Part shown: piece by piece, positions 53,049 to 62,309 of the stretch
Layout: every line of letters begins with the position of its first letter
How positions within the stretch are numbered: the stretch's first letter is position 1
Source of the DNA: Daejeonella rubra
GTDB taxonomy: Bacteria > Bacteroidota > Bacteroidia > Sphingobacteriales > Sphingobacteriaceae
DNA length: 64,000 nucleotides
Direction: 5' to 3'
Assembly (NCBI RefSeq): GCF_900103545.1
Contig: NZ_FNHH01000010.1
Coordinates: 99,811-163,810 of the forward strand
Program-made: the position numbers and the translations under genes
Notes under the pieces: generated by a model
Databases searched by the model: none
What the model saw: the letters and a program-made list of their open reading frames with translations, nothing else
What the model was told of the DNA's origin: nothing

Positions 53049-54401
53049 TTACTCCCTCGATTTTTTAACCAATTCAGCAACCTTTTTACTGATCTGCTTT
53101 TCTACCGTTTTGGTATATGGTGCCCGGTGACCATATTCAGCCATACCGCTATCGCCTTCATATCCCCCTTCTTTAAGCACTCGTAAACTGGGAACATAGC
53201 TTAGTAGATCATTATTGTAACCAAATACCCAGGTGTCATTCCATCCATAAAGCCCTTTAAATTTCAGGGAATAATCAACGACAGTTTCTCCTGTTAGGGC
53301 TATGAATGTAAAGTCAGTACCGAATCTCCATACCTGGATCGGATATTTTACTCTGTCAGGAGGAGCACCCTGCTTTTCATATTGACCTATCTGGTGCTCA
53401 ACTTCACGCTTGGTCATGCCGCTAAGTCCGGGTAATTGTTTCTTGAGTTCTGCCAATGGAAGCCCGGGTTGAAGGAAAAGTTCTGTTTCACCAATAACGG
53501 CAGTTAGGGGCCCGGTCAATGGTTTCATTGGTGCAGCAATTACCTGCCGTACAGACTCAGCCAGAATGCTCCCATACATGGAAGCAAGCTTTGTTGCCTC
53601 TTCATCGTTTCCACGAATGCGTGGTAATGGGTTTGCATCACCTCCGCAATTCTGAACAAACATTGCCAATGAACCTGGATTCGATCGCTCCAGTTCCAAT
53701 TGAGCGAAACCTGCATAATCCCCATTGATACTCAATCCTCCCAGGGCTGTAGTATGACATGAATAACCAAAAAGAACAGCCTTTAATTCATTGTCAGACC
53801 TGACCGTGATTACCGGTACATCCTGATCAACCTGTCCGCCAAAAGCACGCGTTTCAGGACCGCGGGATCTGCGGCGATTCACAGCAATTCCTGCCAGACC
53901 CTGTTCATAATGTAATTCAGCAGGTTCTAAATTTTTGAGTGCATTTGAAATAACCTCATCATAACGCTTGTAAACCATTGCGGTATAGCGGTCTTTTGCA
54001 GCTACTTCTTCCGGAGTCAATTCATAATAGATCCAGAGTACATCTTCCGTTACAGGACAAGAATGATTATGCGAGGTATTTAAAATAAGTCGCTCTCTTG
54101 GAATCCTGTATTTTTCCATTGCACTACCTGCAATAAGGGCAACCATTTTATTGCTTAGCCCGACCAGATCAGCTGTTACCAAAACGGAAGTTTCTCCTTT
54201 TGAATCTTTGATAGCCAATGCTTTAAGCCAGATCGGATGAATGATTTCTTTAGACATCCGTGTTTTACCACCATATCCTGCCAAAGGAACCGGTTCTGTC
54301 GGGGTAATATCTGCTTTGGCAACACCTGCCTGCCATTGGGCAAAAACTGGGCTTGATAAGAGCATACTCGCTAAGATAATTTTACTCATTAGTTTTTTCA
54401 T
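53049..54401 (-). CDS. Secreted neutral/alkaline ceramidase-like hydrolase (1)
   Basis: The ATG at 54401 (MKKLMSKIILASMLLSSPVF) gives 450 residues with a signal peptide; the in-frame TTG upstream is not preferred. The N-terminal ceramidase domain pattern is seen: 'AGVAKADITPTEPVPLAGYG', 'LNTSHNHSCPV' (metal-binding His), 'LFGYSCHTTALGG' (second His) and 'VQNCGGDANPLPR' (nucleophile region, where ceramidases have a Ser). The C-terminal Ig-like domain of true ceramidases (about 650 residues or more) is missing. Such short relatives are common in Bacteroidota degradation loci and are probably hydrolases of other amides or esters. It follows the fused amidohydrolase gene across the 162-bp repeat array. 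Confidence 0.83.
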   Translation of the reverse strand: MKKLMSKIILASMLLSSPVFAQWQAGVAKADITPTEPVPLAGYGGKTRMSKEIIHPIWLKALAIKDSKGETSVLVTADLVGLSNKMVALIAGSAMEKYRIPRERLILNTSHNHSCPVTEDVLWIYYELTPEEVAAKDRYTAMVYKRYDEVISNALKNLEPAELHYEQGLAGIAVNRRRSRGPETRAFGGQVDQDVPVITVRSDNELKAVLFGYSCHTTALGGLSINGDYAGFAQLELERSNPGSLAMFVQNCGGDANPLPRIRGNDEEATKLASMYGSILAESVRQVIAAPMKPLTGPLTAVIGETELFLQPGLPLAELKKQLPGLSGMTKREVEHQIGQYEKQGAPPDRVKYPIQVWRFGTDFTFIALTGETVVDYSLKFKGLYGWNDTWVFGYNNDLLSYVPSLRVLKEGGYEGDSGMAEYGHRAPYTKTVEKQISKKVAELVKKSRE

Positions 54402-54428
54402 TATCGAAAACAAATTACCGTCATCCAA

Positions 54429-55040
54429 TTATTTCGCGTCTCTGCGTCTTTGCGAGAATCTTTTTAACATCTTCTATTCCCTTGTGTCAGTGCCCTCACC
54501 ATTCCACAAGAACTTCTCATTTTTTTCTCTCGCTAAGACGCTAAGACGCAATGGCTAAGGATCATATAGAATCATTCGTTTCAGATGGTATATTTCGCGT
54601 CTCTGCGTCTTTGCGAGAGTCCTTAAAACATTTTCCAATTCCCTTTAATCGCTGCCCTCACCATTCCACAAGAACTTCTTATTATTTTCTCTCGCTAAGA
54701 CGCTAAGATGCAATGGCTAAAGATTATATAAAATCATTCGTTCCAGATGGTATATTTCGCGTCTCTGCGTCTTTGCGAGAGTCCTTAAAATATTTTCCAA
54801 TTCCCTTTAATCGCTGCCCTCACCGTCCCACAAGAACTTCTCAATTTTTTCTCTCGCTAAGACGCTAAGACGCAATGGCTAAAGATTATATAAAATCATT
54901 CGTTACAGATGGTATATTTCGCGTCTCTGCGTCTTTGCGAGAGTCCTTAAAACATTTTCCAATTCCCTTTAATCGCTGCCCTCACCGTCCCACAAGAACT
55001 TCTTGTTTTTTTCTCTCGCTAAGACGCAATGGCTAAAGAC
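54429..55040. repeat. 162-bp tandem repeat array, about 3.7 units
   Basis: The marker GCGTCTCTGCGTCTTTGCGA recurs at 54436, 54597, 54759 and 54921, giving periods of 161, 162 and 162 bp. Each unit carries near-complementary arms: 'TTCGCGTCTCTGCGTCTTTG' + 'CGAGAG' at its left and 'CTCTCGCTAAGACGCTAAGA' + 'CGCAA' about 70 bp later, so each can form an imperfect stem of about 25 bp. The last unit lacks one copy of the AAGACGCT piece. The array occupies nearly the whole gap between the fused amidohydrolase and ceramidase-like genes. Confidence 0.93.
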
Positions 55041-55122
55041 TATCCAATTTCCACTTCTTGACCCTTGATTCCTGGTTCGTGGTACTCATTCCGTAACCCG
55101 ATATTTATCAGGTCTCAATTTC

Positions 55123-56883
55123 CTATTTCCTATTCCTAAACACCTCCGGCACATTATGTTCCGGCATATTTTTAAGGCAGGGTTCAACCACTTTATAAGC
55201 ATTTTCACCTAAAATCCTTTTTTTACTTGCAAGCGGAAGTGTGGAAAATACCAGCCAACCCAACTGTTGTCTCGGATCGCGCATCGGCAGATCAGATCCG
55301 TACAGGATACGGTCATCACCCAATGCTGCCACCATATATTCGATGACACCCAGAGGAACGGGGGTTAAAGTAAGTTCTGCGTAAACATTCTTGTACTTTT
55401 TCATCGCAGAGATCGCCATATCTGCCATTTTATAGCTACCACCGGCATGAGCAATAACCCATCTTACATTTGGATATTTAGCAGCTAGTTTTTCAACTTC
55501 CTGCAGATCCGATCTGGAAGGATGGATCAGCGCATACAGACCATTTTTATTTCCATATTCCCACCAGATATCATATGCCGGGTTATTATATTCCATACCA
55601 TAGTAATGATATGGCTTCATCCCAATAATACGCTTATCTGCATAAACCTGTGGGATCATTTCTGCTAATTGTTCCTGGGTATAATGTGTCGGACTGAAAG
55701 TTGCAAGTCCCCAGTAACCTTTCGGTGAAACATCCAGCGCTGACTTAACCAGTTTATTACCCTGTACAGAATCATTACTTACCACACCGTTCCAGCTCAT
55801 AAATCCACCACCAACAACACCCAGTTTTTCCATCATTTTGAAAATACCTTTTGGTCCGCCATTCTCCATATGATAACCTGTACCACCTGCTCCATTTATC
55901 CCTTCATGAAGCATATGCATGTGCATATCGATCACCGGAACAGGGAGTGGTTTCCCATTACGAACAGCGGTCATTAATATATCTTCATTCTTATTGGTAT
56001 GAATTGCAGGCGGACGTAAACCTCCTAAAAGACGACTTAAATTTCCTCCAGCAATTTTTGCCTTGGCTTCTTTAGGGATATCAGCATAATCAATATATGC
56101 ACGGTGGGCACCTACAGACATGGTTGGTGTATCTGTTGCAAATATCAATTGATTAATATGCCCCTTTTTATACAGGAATTCGAGTCCTTCATTGATCTGA
56201 AAACGGTCGAAACTGATATGGAAATTAGGATGCCCGGTTAGCAAAGGAATTGCATAGCGCTGTTCACCCCAACTAATTCCTGTGACAAGTAATGGTATTG
56301 ATTTATAACGATCAAGAAAAGCATTCAGTTCTTTCCAGCCACCTAATTCAGGAACAGTAACAATGGTAAACACCTTATTATCATTCAAGTAGTTAAGCAA
56401 TTCCTGGCTGGATTCGGCGGTCCAGTCCCATCCATTAGAAAAAGGATGAATTGTCACAGCTTTGATCTTATATTCAGCCATTTTAACCTTAAGCTCCTTA
56501 GGACTTAAGAATTCATTCGTATGGTGAGGCAATATATTCCAGATGGGGAATAAATTCTTATAGGATTTCAGTGTTTCACTAAGTTCCAGATTCGAATACA
56601 TGGCATCATAGCTGAGCGACATGGTAGATGCCACCATAGCTCCTGATACAGAGCAGTGGTTTAATTCTTCCACCGCTTCTTCCAAACGCCACTTTTCTCC
56701 AGGATGTTTATACCTTCTGGGGCCAATACGGGTAAATGCGTCAAAATAGAGGAGGTCATTAATTTGAGGCATCAGAAAGTCGGCAGTTTTTCCGAGCAGC
56801 CCGGTACTGGTAGCAGATAAAACGGTGGTTCCGAGTAAAGTGATTGAATTCTTCTTTATGAATTCACGTCTTGATTTATACAT
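55123..56883 (-). CDS. Tat-exported fused pseudo/active double amidohydrolase
   Basis: The 586-residue protein begins 'MYKSRREFIKKNSITLLG', a Tat leader. Residues about 40-285 form an amidohydrolase-2-like barrel without ligands ('LLYFDAFTRIGPRRY' where D-x-H-x-H is expected; 'KAVTIHPFSNGW'; 'LIFATDTPTMSVG'). Residues about 310-575 form a second barrel with an intact set: 'VIDMHMHMLHEG' (near 320), 'YALIHPSRSDL', 'WVIAHAGGSYKM' and 'ILYGSDLPMRD'. So a non-catalytic and a catalytic domain are fused. It corresponds to the two overlapping genes at 48020-49772, but with the domains in opposite order. It precedes the repeat array and ceramidase-like gene. Substrate unknown. Confidence 0.82.
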   Translation of the reverse strand: MYKSRREFIKKNSITLLGTTVLSATSTGLLGKTADFLMPQINDLLYFDAFTRIGPRRYKHPGEKWRLEEAVEELNHCSVSGAMVASTMSLSYDAMYSNLELSETLKSYKNLFPIWNILPHHTNEFLSPKELKVKMAEYKIKAVTIHPFSNGWDWTAESSQELLNYLNDNKVFTIVTVPELGGWKELNAFLDRYKSIPLLVTGISWGEQRYAIPLLTGHPNFHISFDRFQINEGLEFLYKKGHINQLIFATDTPTMSVGAHRAYIDYADIPKEAKAKIAGGNLSRLLGGLRPPAIHTNKNEDILMTAVRNGKPLPVPVIDMHMHMLHEGINGAGGTGYHMENGGPKGIFKMMEKLGVVGGGFMSWNGVVSNDSVQGNKLVKSALDVSPKGYWGLATFSPTHYTQEQLAEMIPQVYADKRIIGMKPYHYYGMEYNNPAYDIWWEYGNKNGLYALIHPSRSDLQEVEKLAAKYPNVRWVIAHAGGSYKMADMAISAMKKYKNVYAELTLTPVPLGVIEYMVAALGDDRILYGSDLPMRDPRQQLGWLVFSTLPLASKKRILGENAYKVVEPCLKNMPEHNVPEVFRNRK

Positions 56884-56999
56884 TGATAATTATTTGAAAA
56901 TATTAATTAATATGGTCTGGTTAATCTAGTAATAATTGCAGGATATTTTAACTGGTATCTCAATTCAAAAAGGGATATTCTATCCCAAATAACATTTTA

Positions 57000-57728
57000 C
57001 TATTTAAAATTTATTGTCCCGAAGAACTGTGGTAAATGAAACTGAGGCTTTGGGTTCTGTACCACAGCCCAGGTCAGGTAATGAGGATTAGAACTTCTAC
57101 TGGACGTTTTATAAAAGTTTGCTTTCCAGTTCACCCCTTTTTTGGGCTGAGTGATGTTAGCATACTTTTTAAGCAGTTCCAAAGGCAATTTAAACTCCAG
57201 GTACCAGGTAACAGGTGCAGAGATTTCCTTATCCAGTTTTTTGGGAAGTGTATGAGCAATTTCTACAATTTTAAAATCATTCTCTGATAAATTGATCCTT
57301 TTACCATCTTTATGATAAGCCATCAAGGCCGTTCCTCCTGCATTAATTTCCAAATTAAAATACCTTAATGGCCATTCCATATCAGGCGAGAAAAAGAATT
57401 CAACACAAGCATCCGTTGATACTGAACTATTGAATTTATCCATTTGAATACGTACATGACGATCTTCAACCTTATAGATCAGGTATAAATTATCATTATC
57501 ATACATCATCTTTCCGCTTACCACCGGCCTAAAGGCTGGAATATCTCCCATAAAATTACTTATAGGTATTTCTTTGACCTTTTTCCATTGTGCTTTATCC
57601 CAGTTTGCATCTATTTTCAAGGCTCCCTTTAACTTCTTAACAGAATATACTGCAGGCTTATCGGTCGAAAAGGAACAAACAAGCATGAAAACACATGCAA
57701 ATAAAAGAACAGAAGATATTTTTTTCAT
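57000..57728 (-). CDS. Carbohydrate-binding family 9-like secreted protein
   Basis: The 242-residue protein has a signal ending near 'FMLVCSFSTDKPAVYS', possibly lipidated at Cys18. The body matches the CBM9/DOMON-like pattern: 'GALKIDANWDKAQWKKVKEI', 'GKMMYDNDNLYLIYKVEDRH', 'STDACVEFFFSPDMEWPLRY', 'NLEINAGGTALMAYH' and a late 'GVNWKANFYKTSS'. CBM9-type modules bind the reducing ends of sugars; here the whole protein is one module, so it may be a surface or periplasmic binding protein. It lies between the kelch-type gene and the fused amidohydrolase gene. Confidence 0.82.
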   Translation of the reverse strand: MKKISSVLLFACVFMLVCSFSTDKPAVYSVKKLKGALKIDANWDKAQWKKVKEIPISNFMGDIPAFRPVVSGKMMYDNDNLYLIYKVEDRHVRIQMDKFNSSVSTDACVEFFFSPDMEWPLRYFNLEINAGGTALMAYHKDGKRINLSENDFKIVEIAHTLPKKLDKEISAPVTWYLEFKLPLELLKKYANITQPKKGVNWKANFYKTSSRSSNPHYLTWAVVQNPKPQFHLPQFFGTINFK

Positions 57729-57781
57729 CGTTTTTAGAGTTGACTATTTATTTTTTTGTTTGTTGATTTTCTTTAATTTAT

Positions 57782-58780
57782 TTATTGATCGGCAAACCAT
57801 TTTTCAGGCAGGCTCAGGCTCCAGACTTCGCTGTCCAGCTTATAATCAGGTTCAGCAGCTCCTCCGGCGATCCAGATCTTATCCTTGAATACAAATGCGG
57901 AATGTTCGTGTCTTTTAGTCCATTTGATATCCGACTTAAACTCAGTCCAGTCTTTACCGTTCTTTGAATACCATACGTCTCCGATATTGCCTGACTCCGC
58001 CCAGCCTCCCAAAACCCAGATACAGTTTCTGTAAACCAGAGTAGAAAACCAGATGCGCGGAGCCCATGCTGCTGAATCGGTAACCAAAGTCCAGTTTACT
58101 CCATCTCCGGAAGACCAGACATCGTTCAATGAATTAGCTTTAGGAGCTCTGGTTCCGCCTCCGATTATCCAGATCTTTCCATCGAAAACAATTGCCTTTC
58201 CATGCGTACGTTTTGACCAGGGAGCACTTGCCAGTTCGAGCTTCCATTCTTTGCCATCAGCCGATGACCAAACATCATTAAATAGTGTTTTATCATTGTT
58301 TTTATAAAAATCGCTGGCGCCACCAAGTATCCACATACGATCTTTAAAAACAACAAATCCAGGTGCCAGTCTTGGACTCCAGCCTGCATTAGGGGTTTCA
58401 AGTATCCACTTTTCACCATCTTTCGATGACCAGACCTGATTGCTGCAGTTTGTTCCAGGCAATTTCCTTCCTCCCATCATCCACATCTTGTTTTTGAATA
58501 CAAATGCAGCTGAAAGATCACTGTGTTCCCATGGTGCTTTATCCAGTACAAGTGTCCAGTTTTTACCATCAGGGGATTTCCAAATATCGCGTGGATTTGG
58601 CAATTGCGGAGTATACCATCCGCCAAGTATCCACATATTGCCTTTGAAAACAAATTCACCCTGAGAGTCCCGGGCCTTCCAGGCTGCTTCCTTTGTTTCC
58701 TGAACCCATTGAAAAGTATTTTTTTGAGCATAAGTTCCCAAACTCAAACCGGTCAATATTATGAACAGAAAAAACTTCAT
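57782..58780 (-). CDS. Secreted kelch-repeat beta-propeller protein
   Basis: The 332-residue protein has a signal peptide (SLGTYAQ). It contains about six repeats of roughly 50 residues with 'fkn+MWilGG' and 'DVWSS.DGk.Wtl', for example 'KNKMWMMGGRKLPGTNCSNQ', 'VWSSKDGEKWILETPNAGW' and 'VFDGKIWIIGGGTRAPKANS'. This fits a six-bladed kelch/galactose-oxidase-like propeller with BNR-like 'S.DG..W' turns. No catalytic residues of sialidases are obvious. Such proteins often bind or epimerise sugars (for example kelch-type mutarotases). It lies between lyase (4) and the CBM9-like gene, supporting a glycan-related role. Confidence 0.8.
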   Translation of the reverse strand: MKFFLFIILTGLSLGTYAQKNTFQWVQETKEAAWKARDSQGEFVFKGNMWILGGWYTPQLPNPRDIWKSPDGKNWTLVLDKAPWEHSDLSAAFVFKNKMWMMGGRKLPGTNCSNQVWSSKDGEKWILETPNAGWSPRLAPGFVVFKDRMWILGGASDFYKNNDKTLFNDVWSSADGKEWKLELASAPWSKRTHGKAIVFDGKIWIIGGGTRAPKANSLNDVWSSGDGVNWTLVTDSAAWAPRIWFSTLVYRNCIWVLGGWAESGNIGDVWYSKNGKDWTEFKSDIKWTKRHEHSAFVFKDKIWIAGGAAEPDYKLDSEVWSLSLPEKWFADQ

Positions 58781-58869
58781 GCTTGCTGGATTATATTAAA
58801 TATCAAGAAACAATAGATCTCATATTAAAGATTGTCAAAATGGACTAATTATTAAAGGTTTCTTTTAAC

Positions 58870-61800
58870 CTAATTGACATTAATCTTTGATTTTCCCTGC
58901 GGAATAATTACAGATAAAATCTGGCTTTTCTGATCATACTTCCAATTCTTTACTGTTTTTCCATTCAGGCTAACTGAAACTGGTTTTGAATTGCTTTTTA
59001 TCTTCAGTTCCGTTAAAGTTTCAGAACTTAGTTCAAGATCAGTGCCTGCATCTGATATTGAAACAGAGGCACTCACAGGTGTTTTAAATTCTAATTGAGA
59101 ACCGAAGCCACTGAATCTCTTACCTTCAAAAAATGCCTGACTTAATTTGCCATTTGACAGGGTAGCTGTAAATCGTGATGCATCTGTTGTAAAACCCTGA
59201 ATATTTTCATTTGAACTATTGCTTTGTTTAAAAAATGCAAAATAATCAGCCTTTGGATCTTTAAGCCGGGCACCTATCCAGCCATTTGATTCGATCCTGA
59301 TTGCTTTAGGCCTTAAAGCAAAATCGCCATTTGAAGGTTTTCCTTCAGGAACCATCACTGCAAGGAATGTTGCATCCTTTAACCTGGCAGAAGATATTGC
59401 AATAAAACTCTCACTGCGATCCGAATTTCTTATCTGGCTTGTCAAAGGTTCCGGAGATAGTACATCCATCGTAAGACGTGCCTCAGGACGTGTGATAATC
59501 ATACGATTGTCTGAATAGGATATAGAGCTTTTCCCATTGGTGTGCTCGGCATGAAACAGCCAGTTATAGGAATGTTCAGAAGGGCTTTTCACCTCATCAA
59601 AAAGAAATACCGGTCCATCTTTTATATACAATAAACTACGTTGATAGCTGGATACCAAACCTTTATAAACACTTGTAAGATCACTCCTTACGGAACTGGC
59701 TTTATCTCCTGCAAAAGAATTGCTTATTTTAGGATAGGTCTTAAGTGAAGCAATACCATTATCAAAATCACCGGGAGCCTGGCTCTCAGCATTCATATCT
59801 ATCAACATCACATTATGCCCGATAGCCTGTGTATAATATCCCGGGAAATACAAATTTGCATAATAACTGCTGCTATGTCCGGCATCACTCAAAAGCTCCT
59901 CACCATTATGGGTCAAAAGAATGGTACCCTGATCATAATGATAGTGATTTCCGTTAGGGCCTGCCTTGTATATCAGTATACTTCCTGAATCATCCCAGGA
60001 TGATCGCATAACCATATGCCCCTTTCCTTCAAAATGTTTTGATAAAGGCAATATTTCTCTGCTTTTGGGAATTATCCCTTCTGTATACCACAAATAAGGC
60101 AGGATTCCTCCTCTCGCATTTCCTGAGTCCCATGCTGGTTTAACATATTTATACATGAACGGATCCTTCATTTTATAAACAAGCCATTGGGAGGGCTGCT
60201 GTGTAAAGCTATAGGTTGGGGAAACATCACCCAGATCCTGATATTTACCTCTGTTATTCTGAGTTACGTATAATGGATACTGGTAAAACTCCTTTAAATA
60301 GGTAGTAGAAGTATAATCAATCCCATAATTATTCTCAAGAGAAAAAAGAAACTCGACAAGTTCTCTGTAACCCATTTCCTGATAGGTATAGGGTTCATTA
60401 TAACTTCCCTCCGGCAGCATGGTCCGGTCAATAAATTGTTTCGTTTTGGCAAGGATACCAGAAAGATAGGGTTCCAAACCCGGCAGATCAGGATCATCAT
60501 TTGCGATCGCCATTGCTGCAAGTCCAACACCTGAAAGAATCACACCAATATGATTTGAATTACTGGTCGGCATCCGGTTTAATTCTACCATATCCCGGTA
60601 AAATGGTTTGATTGAATTTTCCATTATGCCCTTTCGTATGGCGGCCCGTTCCTGAGCGGATAATATCTGATACAAAAGATCATACCCTACTGCAGCCGCC
60701 ATTGCAGCGGGAGCTCCCGGATAATAGGTATGATTTCCATTTGCCTCCATCCAGGGGTGATTCCATGATGGCATAGCACAAAGTTTATTCAAAGCAGCCC
60801 TACCCCTTTCACCAGCTTCTTTATTTCCATTCAGATAAAATTGCCAGGCTTCATTATCAACAATTCTTGCAAGTGCATTCTGCGTATTGTACCAGCCTCC
60901 CATACCCGCACTTGCATATGGTCCTCCGGTAACAGACTCCGGAGCAATGGGGTTAGGCATAGGCAATGAAGCGATATTGATAGCAGATGGTCTATAGCTT
61001 TTAATCAGGTTATCAAGTAGTTTTTTGGCTGCAGCAGGCTCATTTCCATCTCTTTTGGCAGCAAGTTCAGTGGAAGTGAAAAAGATCCTCGGGTGGCTCT
61101 CTGCATTCAATCCCGATACCGGAACAATAAATCCCAGATCCCAGCTAAACTGACTCCCGGCAAGTCCGGTTATTCTTGCTTTCCACTGACCTCTTGGATC
61201 TTCCGGCTTAATCGTATAGATGGCATTATTTGACCAGATACCATCAGCAGATTTTAAGTCACCATGAGTTCCATCATCATAAAATTTAATATTTTTTAGA
61301 ATGGAACGGCCATCAGGACCGATAAGCTCTGCACTTACTGCATTTGGTTTTATTCCATCTTCAGCTGCTACTGAAAGCGATATTGCCTGAGAAGTTTTAA
61401 AATGAGCGTTAATGACAGAATGTCCAAATTGCTCAAACCAGGTAGATTTTGGGGAAACTGAAACAAACTGCCGCGATCTTTCTCCGTTAAGCCGAAACTC
61501 ATCCATCAGCATAGTATAGCTGGGTAAATGGTTAACAACAGGATAAAATGTTTTCATAACCACCACCTGAAGATGTTCTCCAGCACTCAGCGAATTACCT
61601 TTTGATTTAAAAGATTCTAAAGGAATATCTACCTCAACCCATGTATTTGCCTTGGGTGATTTGATCGTATGGGTGTACAAAACACCATTAAAGGAACCAA
61701 TAGATACATCCATGGTTTCCGGTCTCCTGTCACTCATCAAAAAATAGGCAAATTTTAACCTTGTACCTGCAAGGGCATACATATCAATACGCTTAGTAAA

Positions 61801-62067
61801 TCCCTGTGTAAGATCATTCGCATCATTCGGCTTTGTCAGGCGGGAAAGTGAACTCCCTTTTCCTCCATAAGCTGGCTCCTTTTTCGTACCAAATAAGGGA
61901 TCATAACCTGTATCCTGCTGATAAGGATAAGGTTCCCAGGTAAACATTTCGCCGGTATCGAAATTGTCATAAATTACATATGGTACTCTGTTTCCTTGAG
62001 TTTGTGCATTTATGGAAGTCACAATAAGGAAGAATAACAGGAAAGGTAGTATTTCTTTAATTTTCAT
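58870..62067 (-). CDS. Secreted heparinase II/III-like polysaccharide lyase (4)
   Basis: The 1065-residue protein has a signal peptide ending near residue 21 (TSINAQT). It shares the architecture of (2) and (3): beta-sandwich ('YDNFDTGEMFTWEPYPYQQD'), Ig-like part with an insertion rich in Asp/Gly ('DDGTHGDLKSADGIWSNNAI'), toroid with 'VGYDLLYQILSAQERAAIRK' and 'TSNSNHIGVILSGVG', and 'NGNHYHYDQGTILLTHNGEE' near residue 707. It is more divergent than the (2)/(3) pair. The inserted Ca-binding-like loop (D-x-D-style) is not in the others. It sits between a ceramidase-like gene and the kelch gene; a heptamer repeat tract is just upstream of its start. Confidence 0.85.
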   Translation of the reverse strand: MKIKEILPFLLFFLIVTSINAQTQGNRVPYVIYDNFDTGEMFTWEPYPYQQDTGYDPLFGTKKEPAYGGKGSSLSRLTKPNDANDLTQGFTKRIDMYALAGTRLKFAYFLMSDRRPETMDVSIGSFNGVLYTHTIKSPKANTWVEVDIPLESFKSKGNSLSAGEHLQVVVMKTFYPVVNHLPSYTMLMDEFRLNGERSRQFVSVSPKSTWFEQFGHSVINAHFKTSQAISLSVAAEDGIKPNAVSAELIGPDGRSILKNIKFYDDGTHGDLKSADGIWSNNAIYTIKPEDPRGQWKARITGLAGSQFSWDLGFIVPVSGLNAESHPRIFFTSTELAAKRDGNEPAAAKKLLDNLIKSYRPSAINIASLPMPNPIAPESVTGGPYASAGMGGWYNTQNALARIVDNEAWQFYLNGNKEAGERGRAALNKLCAMPSWNHPWMEANGNHTYYPGAPAAMAAAVGYDLLYQILSAQERAAIRKGIMENSIKPFYRDMVELNRMPTSNSNHIGVILSGVGLAAMAIANDDPDLPGLEPYLSGILAKTKQFIDRTMLPEGSYNEPYTYQEMGYRELVEFLFSLENNYGIDYTSTTYLKEFYQYPLYVTQNNRGKYQDLGDVSPTYSFTQQPSQWLVYKMKDPFMYKYVKPAWDSGNARGGILPYLWYTEGIIPKSREILPLSKHFEGKGHMVMRSSWDDSGSILIYKAGPNGNHYHYDQGTILLTHNGEELLSDAGHSSSYYANLYFPGYYTQAIGHNVMLIDMNAESQAPGDFDNGIASLKTYPKISNSFAGDKASSVRSDLTSVYKGLVSSYQRSLLYIKDGPVFLFDEVKSPSEHSYNWLFHAEHTNGKSSISYSDNRMIITRPEARLTMDVLSPEPLTSQIRNSDRSESFIAISSARLKDATFLAVMVPEGKPSNGDFALRPKAIRIESNGWIGARLKDPKADYFAFFKQSNSSNENIQGFTTDASRFTATLSNGKLSQAFFEGKRFSGFGSQLEFKTPVSASVSISDAGTDLELSSETLTELKIKSNSKPVSVSLNGKTVKNWKYDQKSQILSVIIPQGKSKINVN

Positions 62068-62075
62068 AATCTTTT

Positions 62076-62139
62076 ATCAGTTGTCTGTTATCTGTTACCT
62101 GTTGTCTGTTATCAGTTGTCTGTTATCTGTTACCTGTTG
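62076..62139. repeat. 35-bp direct repeat built from heptamers
   Basis: The unit ATCAGTTGTCTGTTATCTGT plus TACCTGTTGTCTGTT starts at 62076 and again at 62111, period 35 bp = five heptamers. It is about 10 bp upstream of the start of lyase (4). It belongs to the same TGTTGTC/TGTTATC family as the tract at 32029-32157. The remaining gap to 62309 includes a palindrome ACCCGATAGCTATCGGGT at 62286-62303 close to the stop of the next gene. Confidence 0.82.
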
Positions 62140-62285
62140 ACAGTAATTTAATGGTTCATTGTACGATACTGACCTTATTACTTTGGATTTGCATTTTTCC
62201 ATATTAAAATATTCTTTACAATCGCTAAGTTCCCTCCTTCGTCGGGATGACATCCTGCTTTATTTCAAATAAATATTAATAGTCA

Positions 62286-62303
62286 ACCCGATAGCTATCG
62301 GGT
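62286..62303. other. Perfect 18-bp palindrome after the ceramidase-like gene (2)
   Basis: ACCCGATAGCTATCGGGT is fully self-complementary and lies 7 bp past the stop of the gene at 62310. It is flanked on both sides by GTCAAC/GTCAACT. No T run follows, so it may be a terminator-like or dispersed repeat hairpin rather than a canonical terminator. Confidence 0.55.
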
Positions 62304-62309
62304 GTCAAC

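Noticed and set aside
54429..55040. CRISPR array or rRNA/tRNA cluster
   Set aside because: The 162-bp units are near-identical along their full length, with no variable spacers and no RNA gene features.
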